From Lytechinus variegatus (taxonomy: Eukaryota; Echinodermata; Echinoidea; Temnopleuroida; Toxopneustidae): a stretch of 64,000 nt of DNA. The stretch lies in NCBI RefSeq assembly GCF_018143015.1, contig NC_054748.1:13878967-13942966 (forward strand), given 5' to 3'. A program made the translations under genes and the position numbers. This document shows, piece after piece, positions 35,145 to 46,936 of the stretch (its first letter is position 1; the number at the start of each line of letters is the position of its first letter). The notes beneath the pieces are model-generated. The model saw only the letters and a program-made list of their open reading frames with translations. It did no database searches and had not been told where the DNA came from.

Positions 35145-35410
35145 TGCTGAATAGGTTAACGGAAATTTTTAATTAGTAACCGTCGGAATGAATTAAAAAC
35201 TGAATAGGTCAACGGAAACGTTAAATTAGTACAGGATCAAACCAAAGTAAGTCAGAATATATCACCAAGCCAAATTGGTCAATTGATTAATATTATCTAA
35301 GTGAATGACTAACTGAATAAGTCATTGGAAAACTTAAATTAGTAACGGTACAAATATAGTTAGTCAAAACACATTACTAAGCCTAATTGGTCAATTCGAC
35401 CAATTTATCG
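35145..35410. repeat. Diverged tandem repeat of about 115 bp
   Basis: Two to three units share CTGAATAGGTCAACGGAAA, AAATTAGTA and CCAAATTGGTCAATT-type words. Low conservation. Confidence 0.5.
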
Positions 35411-35459
35411 GACTGATTGACGAACTTATTTTTACAGTGCCTAGGAATACCACTTCGTT

Positions 35460-36625
35460 CTTGATATTATTGATGAACATTATGTACACTGTATACAGGT
35501 GTACATACGCGCAACTTCTCGGCATAGTATTCCAGAAGCATCTCTGTTCATGCCTTTTTGAATATCATCTTTCTTGTTATTCTCGTTTTCTGTTCTCCAA
35601 CTTTTGTCTTTCTTCTTCCATTCGCCTTTCCTCTTCACTTTTACTGCTCCCCACCGGCTTCTGCCTTCTCGTAGCAATCTTTCCTCCTCTTCTTGCTTAT
35701 GTTTCTCTTCCTCTAGTTATCTTTACTCCTCATCCAAACGTCTCTCCTCTCTCTTCCTGCTGGCTTCTAGTTTCTGGCGTTCCTCTTCGAAGCTCTCATC
35801 TATTCGCTCCCCATCCCTATTTCTTCCTTCTTCCAAACACTGACCTTCTCTTTGGCTGTCCTCTTCTTCCTCTCTCTTTAAATTTCCTCCTGTCTCCTCT
35901 CCTCGATTCTCTCCTCTTCTTCCTTCATCTTCCTCTGCTCCTGTCATTGATTTTTCTCTTCTCTTTTCTTCCTCTCTTTATTCTTGCTTTCCGCTCTCCA
36001 GCTTCTGTCTTCCTCTTCTATTCGCCCTTCTCTCGGGCTTCTTCGTTCCTTCTAGCTGTCTTTCCTCCTCTTCCAGCTTATGTTTCTCTTCCTCTAATCA
36101 TCATCTCTCCTTGTCTAACCGTCTCTCTTCTCTTTTCCTACTATCCAGTTTTTGGCACTCCTCCAGAATCTCTTTTAACTCCTCCCGATTTCTTTCCATC
36201 CCTCTTCCTCTCATCTTCGATTTCCACCCGTCGTCCCTTTTCATCGATTCTTATCCTTCCTCTGTCTTTGCTCCTGTTGATTCTGCTCTTCCCCTCCTTT
36301 GGCATCGTTGGGGTCGAGCATAGATTTGTCCACCTCCCTGGCATGTGCCCTGTGCTTTCGCTTGAAGTGGTGTCTCGTCTCCTCCATTTCATATTTGCAT
36401 CTCCCATAATTTAGAACGTTCATATCTTGCTCTCTCCTCAAATGGTAGTTCAGCTGTGGGTAGTTTGCAACCACCCTCTCTATCATCATCTTCCCTCATC
36501 TCTGTTTCATGCATGTAATGCACCTACCTCTGATGGTGTATGCCATATTGTGAACCTTCCTTAAATGATAGTTTAATTCTGGGTAGGTTGTGAAGACCAT
36601 CTTGCAATTTCTGCAAGTAATGACT
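35460..36625 (-). pseudogene. C2H2 zinc-finger and Glu/Arg-rich coiled-coil gene remnant
   Basis: Minus-strand 36520-36625 reads CRNCKMVFTTYPELNYHLRK then VH, a C-x2-C-x12-H-x4-H finger. A diverged second unit (ANYPQLNYHLRREQ, CKYEMEETRHHFKRKH) follows. About 700 bp of purine-rich sequence then encodes Glu/Arg/Lys-rich stretches in shifting frames (EEERQKLEASRKREERRLDE). Several frameshifts and stops make it a pseudogene or a chain of exons with lost borders. It lies between the RecQ-like block at 36765 and sequence whose relative flanks the second helicase block (40650-40900). It may therefore be a 3' part of the same helicase-like gene. Function unknown. Confidence 0.5.
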
Positions 36626-36764
36626 AGTCTACAAATGTAGACCCACATACATGTACATGCAGTGTGTGTGTATCACATCTGTATAGTATCCGTGTGTATA
36701 GCCTTCTGTGCAAATATTATGTCTACTGAGGCTGCAGATTGTCTTTGTTTTTACAGAATGACTT

Positions 36765-37030
36765 CATCTGTGATGTCACACTCCGTCTTGAACAATCCTG
36801 CCCATTAACTAACATGATCGCTTCTCCCCTTTGTGGATCCCGAGAAGCTCATCCGATTACCGGGGCATAGTCCTCCAAGTCAGTTGGGCATCCTATGTGA
36901 ATTATCTGTCTAATGCATGTGTTACCTAGTCCCATGCCCAGTGAAACAGTAGCCAGGATGCAACGCTTTGATCCTGGTGCACCCTTTTGAAGCGATTGCA
37001 AGATAATCTCCTTGGCAGATGCTGGAGCCT
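36765..37030 (-). pseudogene. RecQ-like helicase C-lobe fragment, copy 1
   Basis: The minus strand reads EAPASAKEIILQSLQKG, then CILATVSLGMGL, IRQIIHIGCPTDLEDY, a TGA at the place of the GRAGRDG motif, and SRDPQRGEAIML. These are helicase motifs V and VI of the RecQ branch of superfamily 2, which unwind DNA using ATP. Better preserved than copy 2 at 40905-41180. Confidence 0.75.
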
Positions 37031-37319
37031 CTTAAACATTCCTTTGTCTTATACACATTCCTTTCATTCATACGCATTTACTTCATTCATATATTAAAAA
37101 CAACATTTACAAAACATATTGATATAGGAATATACAAGAAATAAAAATAATTAATAAAACGAGGAGACAGCTTAGAAGGCAGAGAAGCCTTATTGGTGCT
37201 GCCACCAATAGATCAAAATACAAATTATACCAAAAAAAAGAGAAAAACTTAGAATATACAACACCTAAAAATCTAAATACATGTACGTAACATGAACAAA
37301 GTAACGATAAAGCCTGTAA

Positions 37320-37480
37320 ATTGTAATATAGACAAAGTATTAAGTATAGTTGTCAATTAAATATGGTTTTAGTCTCCTTTTGAAAAAGGAAAAGGAAGGG
37401 CTATCTTTTATATGTAAAGGTAGGTCATTCCAAATGATTGTACCTTTGGAAAAAATAGATTTTCAGCAACATTAGTTCTC
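37320..37480 (-). mobile_element. CR1/L2-like LINE 3' end fragment inside the helicase pseudogene
   Basis: The minus strand reads IWNDLPLHIKDSPSF then FKRRLKPYLIDNYT-stop, a LINE ORF2 C-terminus. The insertion separates the first helicase block (36765-37030) from the tandem array that starts near 37620. Confidence 0.65.
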
Positions 37481-37619
37481 GTCAATGATAAGTGAAAATG
37501 AGAGGAACTGCATGGATTATGTGAATGGAAATCATCATTAAAAGAAAATTCATCAGAAAGACTTAATGGAATATATATTTTTTAATAACAGAATGAAAGT
37601 AGCCAAGTTGAAGTAGCAT

Positions 37620-40600
37620 AGATCAAATTCTTCCTCAGTGTAACAATTTTTTTTTGAGATCTGACAGCATTTCACTGTATGCCCAATTCATTTTGTTCAG
37701 TGAAGAACAATATATTCTTATTTCTACCAAAGACTTGTTTGCTGCCAAATCTGCAAGTACATGTATGTGGTTGATCATGCAAATGGTGTCAATTCTTTGC
37801 TTGACTGAAAGCCTTTGGTTTGGATTACTTGAAACAAGTGCTGTTTTTTCATGAGCAACACTTCTTTGATATTCTTCTGTGAAGGCAGGGTAGCTGTTGC
37901 ACTGAGAGCAAGTAAAGGGATGTCTGGAAATATGGAGCAAAGTCTGTTGAGTTTTAAGTATTCTGGTCTCTTAATTAAGATTGTAGGCTCATCAACATTG
38001 CAGTCTGTCTGATTGAAGTGGGCAGGAGACGTTTTCTGTTCCTATTTTCCTTCCATCTTTTGTCAGCTATTGCTCCTATGTTTTAGACACCATGAAAGTA
38101 ACCAAGTAGAAGGAGCAAAGATCAAATTCTTCTTAAGTGTAACAACTGTTTTTGAGATCTGACAGCATTTCACTGTAAACCCATTTCATTTTGTTCAGTG
38201 AAGAACAATATATTCTTATTTCTACCAAAGACTTGTTTGCTGCCAAATCTGCAAGTAAATGTATGTGTTGATCATGCAAATGATGTCAATTCTTATCTCG
38301 ACTGAAAGCCTTTGGTTTGGATTAGTTGTAACAAGTGCTGTTTTTTCATGAGCGACACTTCTTTGATATTCTTCTGTGAAGGCAGGGTAGCTGTTGCAGT
38401 GAGAGCAAGAAAAGGGATGTCTGGAAATATGGAGCAAAGTCTGTTGAGTTTTAAGTATTCTGGTCTCTTAAGATTGTACGCTCACAACTTTACCCGATAA
38501 CTTTTATTACCATAAACGTTGCAGTCTGTCTGATTGAAGTGGGCAGGAGACGTTTTTTGTTGCCTTTTTCCTTCCATCTTTTGTCAGCTATTGCTCCTAT
38601 GTTTTAGACACCATGAAAGTGACCAAGTAGAAGTAGCAAAGATCAAATTCTTAAGTGTAACAACTGTTTTTGAGATCTGACACCATTTCACTGTATGCCT
38701 ATTTCATTTTGTTCAGTGAAGAACAATATATTCTTATTTCTACCAAAGACTTGTTTGCTGCCAAATCTGCAAGTACATGTATGTGGTTGATCATGCAAAT
38801 GCTGTCAATTCTTTGCTTGACTGAAAGCTTTTGGTTTGGATTAGTTGTAACAAGTCCTGTTTTTTCATGAGCGACACTTTGATATTCTTCTGTGAAGGCA
38901 GGGTAGCTGTTGCAGTGAGAGCAAGAAAAGGGATGTCTGGAAATATGGAGCAAAGTCTGTTGAGTTTTAAGTATTCTGGTCTCTTAAGATTGTACGCTCA
39001 CAACTTTACCCGATAACTTTTATTACCATAAACGTTGCAGTCTGTCTGATTGAAGTGGGCAGGAGACGTTTTTTGTTGCCTTTTTCCTTCCATCTTTTGT
39101 CAGCTATTGCTCCTATGTTTTAGACACCATGAAAGTGACCAAGTAGAAGTAGCAAAGATCAAATTCTTAAGTGTAACATTTGATTTTGAGATCTGACACC
39201 ATTTCACTGTATGCCTATTTCATTTTGTTTAGTGAAGAACAATATAGTCTTATTTCTACCAAAGACTTGTTTGCTGCCAAATCTGCAAGTACATGAATGT
39301 GGTTGATCATGCAAATGCTGTCAATTCTTTGCTTGACTGAAAGCTTTTGGTTTGGATTAGTTGTAATTTTTTCATGAGCGACACTTCTTTGATATTCTTC
39401 TGTGAAGGCAGGGTAGCTGTTGCAGTGAGAGCAAGAAAAGGGATGTCTGGAAATATGGAGCAAAGTCTGTTGAGTTTTAAGTATTCTGGTCTCTTGTACG
39501 CTCACAACTTTACCCGATAACTTTTATTACCATAAACGTTGCAGTCTGTCTGATTGAAGTGGGCAGGAGACGTTTTTTGTTGCCTTTTTCCTTCCATCTT
39601 TTGTCAGCTATTGCTCCTATGTTTTAGACACCATGAAAGTGACCAAGTAGAAGTAGCAAAGATCAAATTCTTAAGTGTAACAACTGTTTTTGAGATCTGA
39701 CACCATTTCACTGTATGCCTATTTCATTTTGTTCAGTGAAGAACAATATAGTCTTATTTCTACCAAAGACTTGTTTGCTGCCAAATCTGCAAGTACATGA
39801 ATGTGGTTGATCATGCAAATGCTGTCAATTCTTTGCTTGACTGAAAGCTTTTGGTTTGGATTAGTTGTAAATTTTTCATGAGCGACACTTCTTTGATATT
39901 CTTCTGTGAAGGCAGGGTAGCTGTTGCAGTGAGAGCAAGAAAAGGGATTCTGGAAATATGGAGCAAAGTCTGTTGAGTTTTAAGTATTCTGGTCTCTTGT
40001 ACGCTCACAACTTTACCCGATAACTTTTATTACCATAAACGTTGCAGTCTGTCTGATTGAAGTGGGCAGGAGACGTTTTTTGTTGCCTTTTTCCTTCCAT
40101 CTTTTGTCAGCTATTGCTCCTATGTTTTAGACACCATGAAAGTGACCAAGTAGAAGTAGCAAAGATCAAATTCTTAAGTGTAACAACTGTTTTTGAGATC
40201 TGACACCATTTCACTGTATGCCTATTTCATTTTGTTCAGTGAAGAACAATATAGTCTTATTTCTACCAAAGACTTGTTTGCTGCCAAATCTGCAAGTACA
40301 TGAATGTGGTTGATCATGCAAATGCTGTCAATTCTTTGCTTGACTGAAAGCTTTTGGTTTGGATTAGTTGTAATTTTTTCATGAGCGACACTTCTTTGAT
40401 ATTCTTCTGTGAAGGCAGGGTAGCTGTTGCAGTGAGAGCAAGAAAAGGGATTCTGGAAATATGGAGCAAAGTCTGTTGAGTTTTAAGTATTCTGGTCTCT
40501 TGTACGCTCACAACTTTACCCGATAACTTTTATTACCATAAACGTTGCAGTCTGTCTGATTGAAGTGGGCAGGAGACGTTTTTTGTTGCCTTTTTCCTTC

Positions 40601-40640
40601 CATCTTTTGTCAGCTATTGCTCCTATGTTTTTGACACCAT
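37620..40640 (-). repeat. Six-unit tandem array of a RecQ-like helicase segment (about 500-bp unit)
   Basis: Units are anchored by TTCACTG at 37671, 38169, 38687, 39203, 39707 and 40210 (spacing 498, 518, 516, 504, 503). On the minus strand each reads LKTQQTLLHISR, then IPFLALTATATLPSQKNIKE (motif III, LTATAT), a short SVKQRID segment, ICMINHIHVLADLAANKSL and IYCSSLNKM. Frameshifts occur within each unit. Units 3-6 are almost identical. No unit has a whole helicase domain, so the array is an amplified pseudogene segment. Confidence 0.85.
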
Positions 40641-41480
40641 TTCCAATTTTTCCTAGGAATACATTTTCATCATCGATGTAATTTCTGAACATTAAGTATC
40701 CAGGTGTGCAATTTCTCTACGTAGAACTCTAGAAGCATTGTTGTTTCCTGTTGGATATTATCTTCTTATTCTCAGACTTCTGACTTCTTTCATTCGTATT
40801 TCCTCTTCCCTTTTTCTGCTCTCCATCATCCGCATTCCTGCGTCTTGAACAATCTTGCCCATTAAGGAACATGATCGCTTCTCCCCTTTGTGAATCCAGA
40901 GATGCTCATCCGATTACATGTACCTGGGCATAGTCCTCCAAGTCAGTTGGGCATTTATTAAGAATGTCCTGTCTGATGCAAGAGTTATGTTGTCTCATGC
41001 CAAGTGAAACTCTTGCCAGGAAGCTACGCTTTGATCCTGATGCACCCTTTTGAAGTGATTGCAAGATTTTTTCCTTGGCAGATGCTGGAGCCTCTTTATG
41101 AAACATTCTGCTTGATGTACATTCCTTGTATTCTTCCTCACTGTAACATCTTTTTTTCGAGATCTGACAGCATTTCACCGTTTACCCGTTCCCTTTTGTG
41201 CAATGAAAAACAATTCTACCAAAGACTTGTTTACTGCCAAATCTGCAAGTACGTGGTTGATCATGCAAATGTTGTCAAGTCTTTGAATGACTGAGAGCTT
41301 GATGTTATTTCAGTTTGGATTAGTCTTAACGAGAGCCGCTCTATTTCATCAACTATACTTCTTTGATATTATTCTGTGAGGGCAGGGTAGCTGTTGCAGT
41401 AAGAGCAAGAAAAAGTGATGTCAGGAAATATGGAGCTTAGTCTGTTGAGTTTTAAGTAGTCTGGTCTGAAGTCTTTCCCC
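40640..41480 (-). pseudogene. RecQ-like helicase fragment, copy 2
   Basis: Minus-strand 40906-41178 reads KCCQISKKRCYSEEEYKE, SRMFHKEAPASAKEKIL, RVSLGMRQHNSCIRQDIL and CPTDLEDYAQ. After it come the same stop codon as copy 1 and SQRGEAIM. Upstream, 41180-41470 is a diverged relative of the array unit (AAGACTTGTTTACTGCCAAATC). The shared stop shows the two copies descend from one already inactive ancestor. Confidence 0.75.
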
Positions 41481-41739
41481 CTGGACGAAAACAAAAGGGA
41501 TAACTATTAAACCACTTTTCTTATTCATCTACATGTATAGATTACTATTTCGAAGTGCACTACAGGATAATACATATCAAATGAACAATGAGACAGCAGA
41601 AATAAATACTTGGACATTTTATTGGAAAGATAAACACTTCATGATATGCATTCATGGCTTCTCTTCCATGATTTGGAGTTTAAAAAAAACTCTTTTCTTC
41701 TACAAGTGTGATGATAGGTGGTGGTTTTGTCAAGATATG

Positions 41740-42115
41740 AATCTAGTCTTGTCCTTTTATTTTATTCAATATTTGGGTATAAAAATCCAAATTTTGTCTT
41801 CTTGTACTAACAGCCGTAATGATCAGTGGTGATATTGCCAAGATGTGAAACCACGATTCAGTTTTGTGTGTTTGGGGAAGTGACGCATACCTGAGGTCTG
41901 TTTCTGTGTCTAGCCGGATGTCTGAGTACCAAGCAACGTGCATTTTTCCCCTGTAATAACTTTGATCTCTTCATTTTGTCCTACCTCCACCGTGCGAACG
42001 ACGGATGAAACTGTGCTTGTATTAACCACCTCCCTTGTTGACGTGGTGAAGATGTCTGTTTCTTGAGCAGAGGGGCAGGGTAGCAGACGCATCTCACCAG
42101 TCATTTCGCTAATCG
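41740..42115 (-). pseudogene. Second exon remnant of Harbinger-type Myb-like gene
   Basis: The minus strand reads EMTGEMRLLPCPSAQETDIF then REVVNTSTVSSVVRTVEVGQ...GTQTSG-stop. The preceding AG fits in phase with the donor at the end of the Myb/SANT exon. A decayed second copy lies at 43150-43510 (CATCCGTCTAGACGACGAGA). Confidence 0.55.
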
Positions 42116-42456
42116 TGACAAATTTTGAAATCTGTCAAAGTTTAGAGGGGAAGGGGCATACACATGGTCATATCTCTTTGTAGTCCATCAATTTACTCGG
42201 ACAAGTCCTTAAATTTCCTTTTATTCTACAACCAATGCCTGATCATATGTGTAGGCTTGCGTGCGTAGTGTTTACCTCTGAGTTTTGGGGGTTACATTTT
42301 CAAACTTTCAATTTTATTGCATTTTGTGATGTATCTAAAAATAGTGGATGTACAATACAATGCAACTCATCCTACAATGACTAATTTTTTAATGTAATTT
42401 CATTTCATATAATCGATTAAGATTGCAAATTTTTGTAGTTTTAACCCCAGACTTAC

Positions 42457-42901
42457 TCAGGATTTTCGAACCCTGTTGCCATAGTCAACAAGGACACTGT
42501 GGCTGAATCATCTCTTTCGGTGAATTGACCCGCATCATCGTCAATAATATTCTGAAATTGTACAGAATCATAAGGGCACGGCTCCTTAATGATGGTCTGA
42601 TTACTGGAATCAGGTGGGATGGTCCTCCCCCTGTTTTCCTGGCCTCTTTGTAGTAGTTAGAGAACTCTTTCTTTGCGGCAATGCGTATCCTCTTCCATTG
42701 TTCTTTGATCTGTTGCGTTGACCATTTCTGGCCAAATCTGGCATGGAATTTGGTTGTAGCATCCAACCACCCTTGAGATATTTCAGTGTTCGCTTTCCAG
42801 TCTGTTTGTCTACTTAATATAACGTCTTTCCACACAGCTATGAGCTCAAGAAGCGCGTTTCTCTGTGATCTGCCTATTTCCCTTGGCCCTTGCTCTGCCA
42901 C
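42457..42901 (-). pseudogene. Myb/SANT-like DNA-binding protein (PIF/Harbinger-associated)
   Basis: Starts MAEQGPREIGRSQRNALLEL and contains KANTEISQGWLDATTKF, QKWSTQQIKEQWKRI and KEFSNYYKEARKTGGGP. That is the trihelix Myb_DNA-bind_5-like domain found as the second protein of PIF/Harbinger transposons, where it helps the transposase reach DNA. After GGGP a one-base shift is needed to continue into SNQTIIKEPCPYDSVQF...ENPE, which ends at GA|GTAAGT. The product is either a pseudogene or carries a sequencing error. No transposase is visible nearby. Confidence 0.72.
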
Positions 42902-42944
42902 TGCAACTTGGTATGGAATCCATTTTGACAGTAGCAGACAACAT

Positions 42945-43145
42945 ATGCTCTACTGAGCATGCTCAGAACCATGGTTTGAAATAAATCCATTGTTTTAAAC
43001 CATGGTTTTATTTTAAACCATGGACTAAAGATTAAGAAACCATTGTTTTTGAAACAGAGAGGGGGTTTATACTCCCTCTGGGTTTAAACCGTGGACTGAA
43101 AAACCCAGGAGGGGGTTTAAAAATTATTGTGAATTCGGGACGTAG
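42945..43145. mobile_element. Palindromic AACCATGG-rich MITE
   Basis: ACCATGGTTT, TTTTAAACCATGG and GGTTTAAACCGTGG words in alternating orientation, with GAGGGGGTTTATACTCCCTC as an internal palindrome. It lies directly upstream of the Myb/SANT start codon. Confidence 0.55.
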
Positions 43146-43149
43146 GGTT

Positions 43150-43510
43150 CAAAACCAAATTTAGTCTTCTCCAGCTGTAGTAACAATAGGTGGCGGTGTT
43201 GCCAAGATATGAATTTAGTCACGCCTTTTTGTTCTATTCAATATTTGGGGGTTCAAAAACCAAATTTTGTCTTCTCCCAAAGGCGTAATGATGGGCGGTG
43301 GTATTGCCGAGATGTGAACCCATGATTTAGTTCTGCGCATTTGGAGAAACATACCTGAGGTTTGTCTCGTCGTCTAGACGGATGTCTGATACCGAGTGAC
43401 ATGCCCTTTCTCGCCCATAAGTACCCTAATCAACCTGAAGTGTGCTTGAGTTACTCTCCTTGCAGATGTGAAGATTTCTGTTTCTGCACTTTGTCTTGCC
43501 CCTTATTTTT
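43150..43510 (-). pseudogene. Decayed duplicate of the 41740-42115 exon
   Basis: Shares CAATATTTGGG..CCAAATTTTGTCTTCT, TGCCAAGATGTGAA and CATACCTGAGGT..CTGTCT-type words, in the same order, with 41690-42070. The coding frame is lost. It marks a local duplication of about 1.4 kb spacing. Confidence 0.55.
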
Positions 43511-43920
43511 AGCTCATGATGCCACTTGACTGCATTGCCATGGTAACAACAATGTTATTATGTTTCTCACAGAAGGGCAAAATGTGATAATGCCCCAAAA
43601 GGGTATTATTTTTCCAACAAGAAAAACTAAAAAATCAGTAAACCTTGATTGGATCCACTCAGTGGGTGTAAATTTGTCTGAAAAACGTATTTCAAGGGTT
43701 GTCAATTATGGGAACTGACTGAAAGCCTTAAAATGTTGTTTTTGTCGTTCAAAATATATGTTTTTCAGAGAAAATAAAGGTCATTATTAGAAAAAATGAA
43801 ACTTCAAAAGAAAAAGGGAAAAATGTTGTTACATCATAAGGAGAAATTGAGGATTAACTTTTAGATATTTGGCCAGAACCAAAAACTATTAGAATAAAGA
43901 TTGCTCAAGTGCATTTAATA

Positions 43921-44165
43921 AATATGATAATAATCTGCTTTTATATAGCGCTTGATAAATCAGAACAACGTGTCTAAGTGCTTTACAGATATAGTTTTAC
44001 CCCGGCCATTGGATTCAATCACGTCATTCCCGCACACAGTGTGTGCACATCCTCCACTCCCATATTCATTGCTGCAATCGCTGCCAATAGTTATTGATCA
44101 TCAGTGCACTTGCTTTTCAGCTTCGACTTACACCCCTTCACATGGTACCAAAATCGTCATTTGAA
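43921..44165 (-). mobile_element. SINE-like fragment
   Basis: Plus-strand TATATAGCGCTTGATAAATC and TAAGTGCTTTACAG match the usual 3' half of the sea-urchin-type SINEs and LINE tails in this window, in minus orientation. No tRNA head is visible. Confidence 0.5.
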
Positions 44166-44696
44166 TGATTCCAGTGAAAAATAATTCTAGTTACGAATCT
44201 TTAGCACGTGTGAAACCAAACTAGAATCACGAACGCCAATCACAATCAAGAATTCAAATTCTACTCCGGAGGTGAATTCCTGTTCAGTTTCACTCAAATT
44301 ATGCTACATATTTTACGTCAGAAAGGGTTGACCTCCAAAACATCTTTTGAGGGGCGGAGCTTTCATGACATTTCAAGCACTTACGTAGATAATACAATTG
44401 TTGTGCACTCATCGTAGTTTCTTTTTTGCGATGCAGTGCTTTGATTGGGTTTGATTGACAAGTCACCAAGGACACAATACCGCGTTCGCTTAGGAATTCG
44501 AATTCAAATCAGTTTTCGAGTGAACTTGTGAATGGTACAATGATTTGTAAGACTAATTGCAATCATATCACAATGATGATTCAAGATTCTCGTGTGAAAA
44601 GGCCTTTACATAAAAATAGATATAACTAGATCTAGATCTACAATGTTATGATGAAAATTGACCTTGATTTAAAAAATGAATTATGTTAATTGTTAC

Positions 44697-44836
44697 AAAT
44701 ACTTGAGTTTAAGAATATTGTAGTACATCTATAAATTATTTCATCAAGCTTCACGAGAATTTTGATAAATTTGATGAAGCAAAAACATGCATTTGAAATG
44801 CCAATACTTGAGTTTGGCAATGTTGTAGTAGATCTA
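44697..44836. repeat. Left part of a roughly 130-bp minisatellite split by a transposon
   Basis: The unit contains TACTTGAGTTT, TTGTAGTA(C/G)ATCTATA, GAGAATTTTGATAAATTTGA and TGAAGCAAAAACATGCATTT. It resumes at 46937-47090 on the other side of the TIR element. Confidence 0.75.
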
Positions 44837-46936
44837 TACACAACAAAAAAAGTAAGTCCCCCCTTAAACAAACATCAATAATTTCCAAACCAATTCGAGT
44901 TTTTAATATATTTTTACATGAGCGTGTAGGTAATTTTATGAGCTACCCTCTGAGTAAATGTTATGGACGTATTTTACGTCATGCTTCAGTGAGCACCGTC
45001 AGAAGGCAAAAATGTCACTTTTCTAAAGTCACAAGAAAAATATCATGACTTTGATTCCATTTTATTGGAACTAATTCCACATTCTCATCATGAAAAATAG
45101 TCAGAAGGCTTATAAAAGGTACTTTCTAAAAGACGATACAACTTTTTTGGCTAAATTTCACGGTTGAATAAACACCAGTCCGAATTTGCTATAATTGGAT
45201 ATTTTACAGGTTTCTATCACTAAAATGATTGAATATGATGACAGTTATTTTGGGGAAGAGTTTCTTCAACAGTATTCATCGTTTCACGGTTCAATGAACA
45301 TTTATTGAAAACAAAAAATACGATTTTCAAATATCATAGGCAAGTATTGTTTCATTTTGGTAACTGAAAATGATCTTTTCTCAACTTTTTCGTTGTGTTC
45401 ATGATCAATTAACATGCTTCAATTATTCAAAGGCGTTTAATTAAACATTCACGCTTGAATGAACATGTGGAATGTGATTAGCTCTTTTTTACGTTATTGG
45501 AAAAAATGCAATTTGTAACTATGGATATCTGTCACAAACCTCCTTGCATAGTTCATTTGATTTAATTTTTGTGAAAATCCCGATGTTTAACGCATCAGTG
45601 AGCACAAAATACTCGAAAATTATGCAAATGAGAAGAAAGTTCAAGGCCTTGGCCCCACTCTGTGCCGCATCGAATGGTTATTTTGGTGTGCGCACCTTTT
45701 GGATAGTGTTACTCTGAAGCAATGTGCGAAGTTTCATGAAATAACTGTTGGCAGAAGTAACAAAAACCATCCATGAAACAAACCCTCATTTCAAAATTTG
45801 GACTTCCTCTCCCATAGACTTGTGTACATTATGGGTGCATATGTTTACGAATAAGTAACCCCTTATTCAATATGGTGGAACTTTTTTTTCAAGGCTGTCT
45901 TTAGCAAATGTCGTTAGGCAGTAATGTTTATCAACCTATGGCCAAAATTTTGTGCAAAAATGAAATCGATTCGTTTATTTATGGATGAGTGAGCACGCAT
46001 CAAAGTGGGAAAATTTGTATTTGCAATGTCACAGACGCATTTTTAAGGATAATATAGTGATTATTGGGGGCAAATTCGGTTTCAAATGTGACTTTAATTG
46101 CTGTTGTTTTTATCATCCATCATTTCTATCACCAAATACTTTCCGAATTTTAAACATTTTCATGGTTGAGCGAGCACAATCGAAAACTTAGGAATTAATA
46201 CTCTTTATACTGCATAAATGTATTCTTTTCCTAACAATTTCTCAGGATCAGTTGAATGTATGGACAAATCAGTGGTAGATCCAGAATTTTAAAATAGGGG
46301 AAGGGGCCTATAATCGGGGAAGCCACCAACATTTTCAAATTTTAACATGATTTAACAAGTTGTAGAGGATACTACCATAAACCCCTATGATGATACGTCA
46401 CAATTCAGGGGCCGCTGAACGGTTTTCAAAGTGGGGGGGAGGGGAGACTGGGCCAAAAGTGAGGGGGGGGGGCTGATCATGCAAAAAATCAAAATCGTGT
46501 GGTCGTTTTTACATTTTCGTACATGCTTTTGGAAAAAAGTTGGGGCTGAATCCCCCCCCCCCCCCCCCCCCGCTTCCGCAGCCCCTGCAATACATTGTGT
46601 TCACTCAACCATGAACATACCATTTCAAAATCTGGTCTGAAGTGGTTGAATGATGGATAGTAAAACAGCATAACACAATAAAATTCACCTGAAAACAACT
46701 TTTGCCCAACTTTGTATTTGAACAAACTGAAAAACGACTCTTGTGACTTTTAAAAATGGTCATTTTTAATTCAATCTTTAATTACTCATGCATGACTCAA
46801 CCGATCGATTTCATTTTTCCTCAGGGTTTGCTTAATGAGTGCAGAAAACTACCTATGAAATATCATATCTCAAACTAATGCGGTTCAAAATTTACAGCAA
46901 TTTGATTTAGGGGGGACTTACTTTTTTTGTTGTGTA
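44837..46936. mobile_element. 2.1-kb Tc1/mariner-like non-autonomous TIR element with TA target duplication
   Basis: Termini starting TACACAACAAAAAAAGTAAG (44837) and the exact inverse at the right (ends 46936) are identical for about 28 bp through the C run, and are flanked by TA. No transposase frame is present. The interior repeats GAGTGAGCAC (44990, 45595, 45985, 46163) and TTGAATGAACA-type words. A smaller MITE is nested at 46406-46588. Confidence 0.82.
46406..46588. mobile_element. MITE nested in the Tc1/mariner-like element
   Basis: CAGGGGCCGCTGAACGG (46406) and CGCTTCCGCAGCCCCTG (ends 46588) are imperfect inverted ends. Long G and C runs lie inside. Confidence 0.65.

Noticed and set aside
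35437..36414. 325-codon plus-strand open frame rich in Leu, Ser and Phe
   Set aside because: It lies opposite a purine-rich strand that encodes Glu/Arg-rich sequence. The pyrimidine-rich strand stays open by composition and matches no family.
37620..40640. CRISPR-like array
   Set aside because: The units are ~500 bp and contiguous without unique spacers, and the sequence is a eukaryotic genome.
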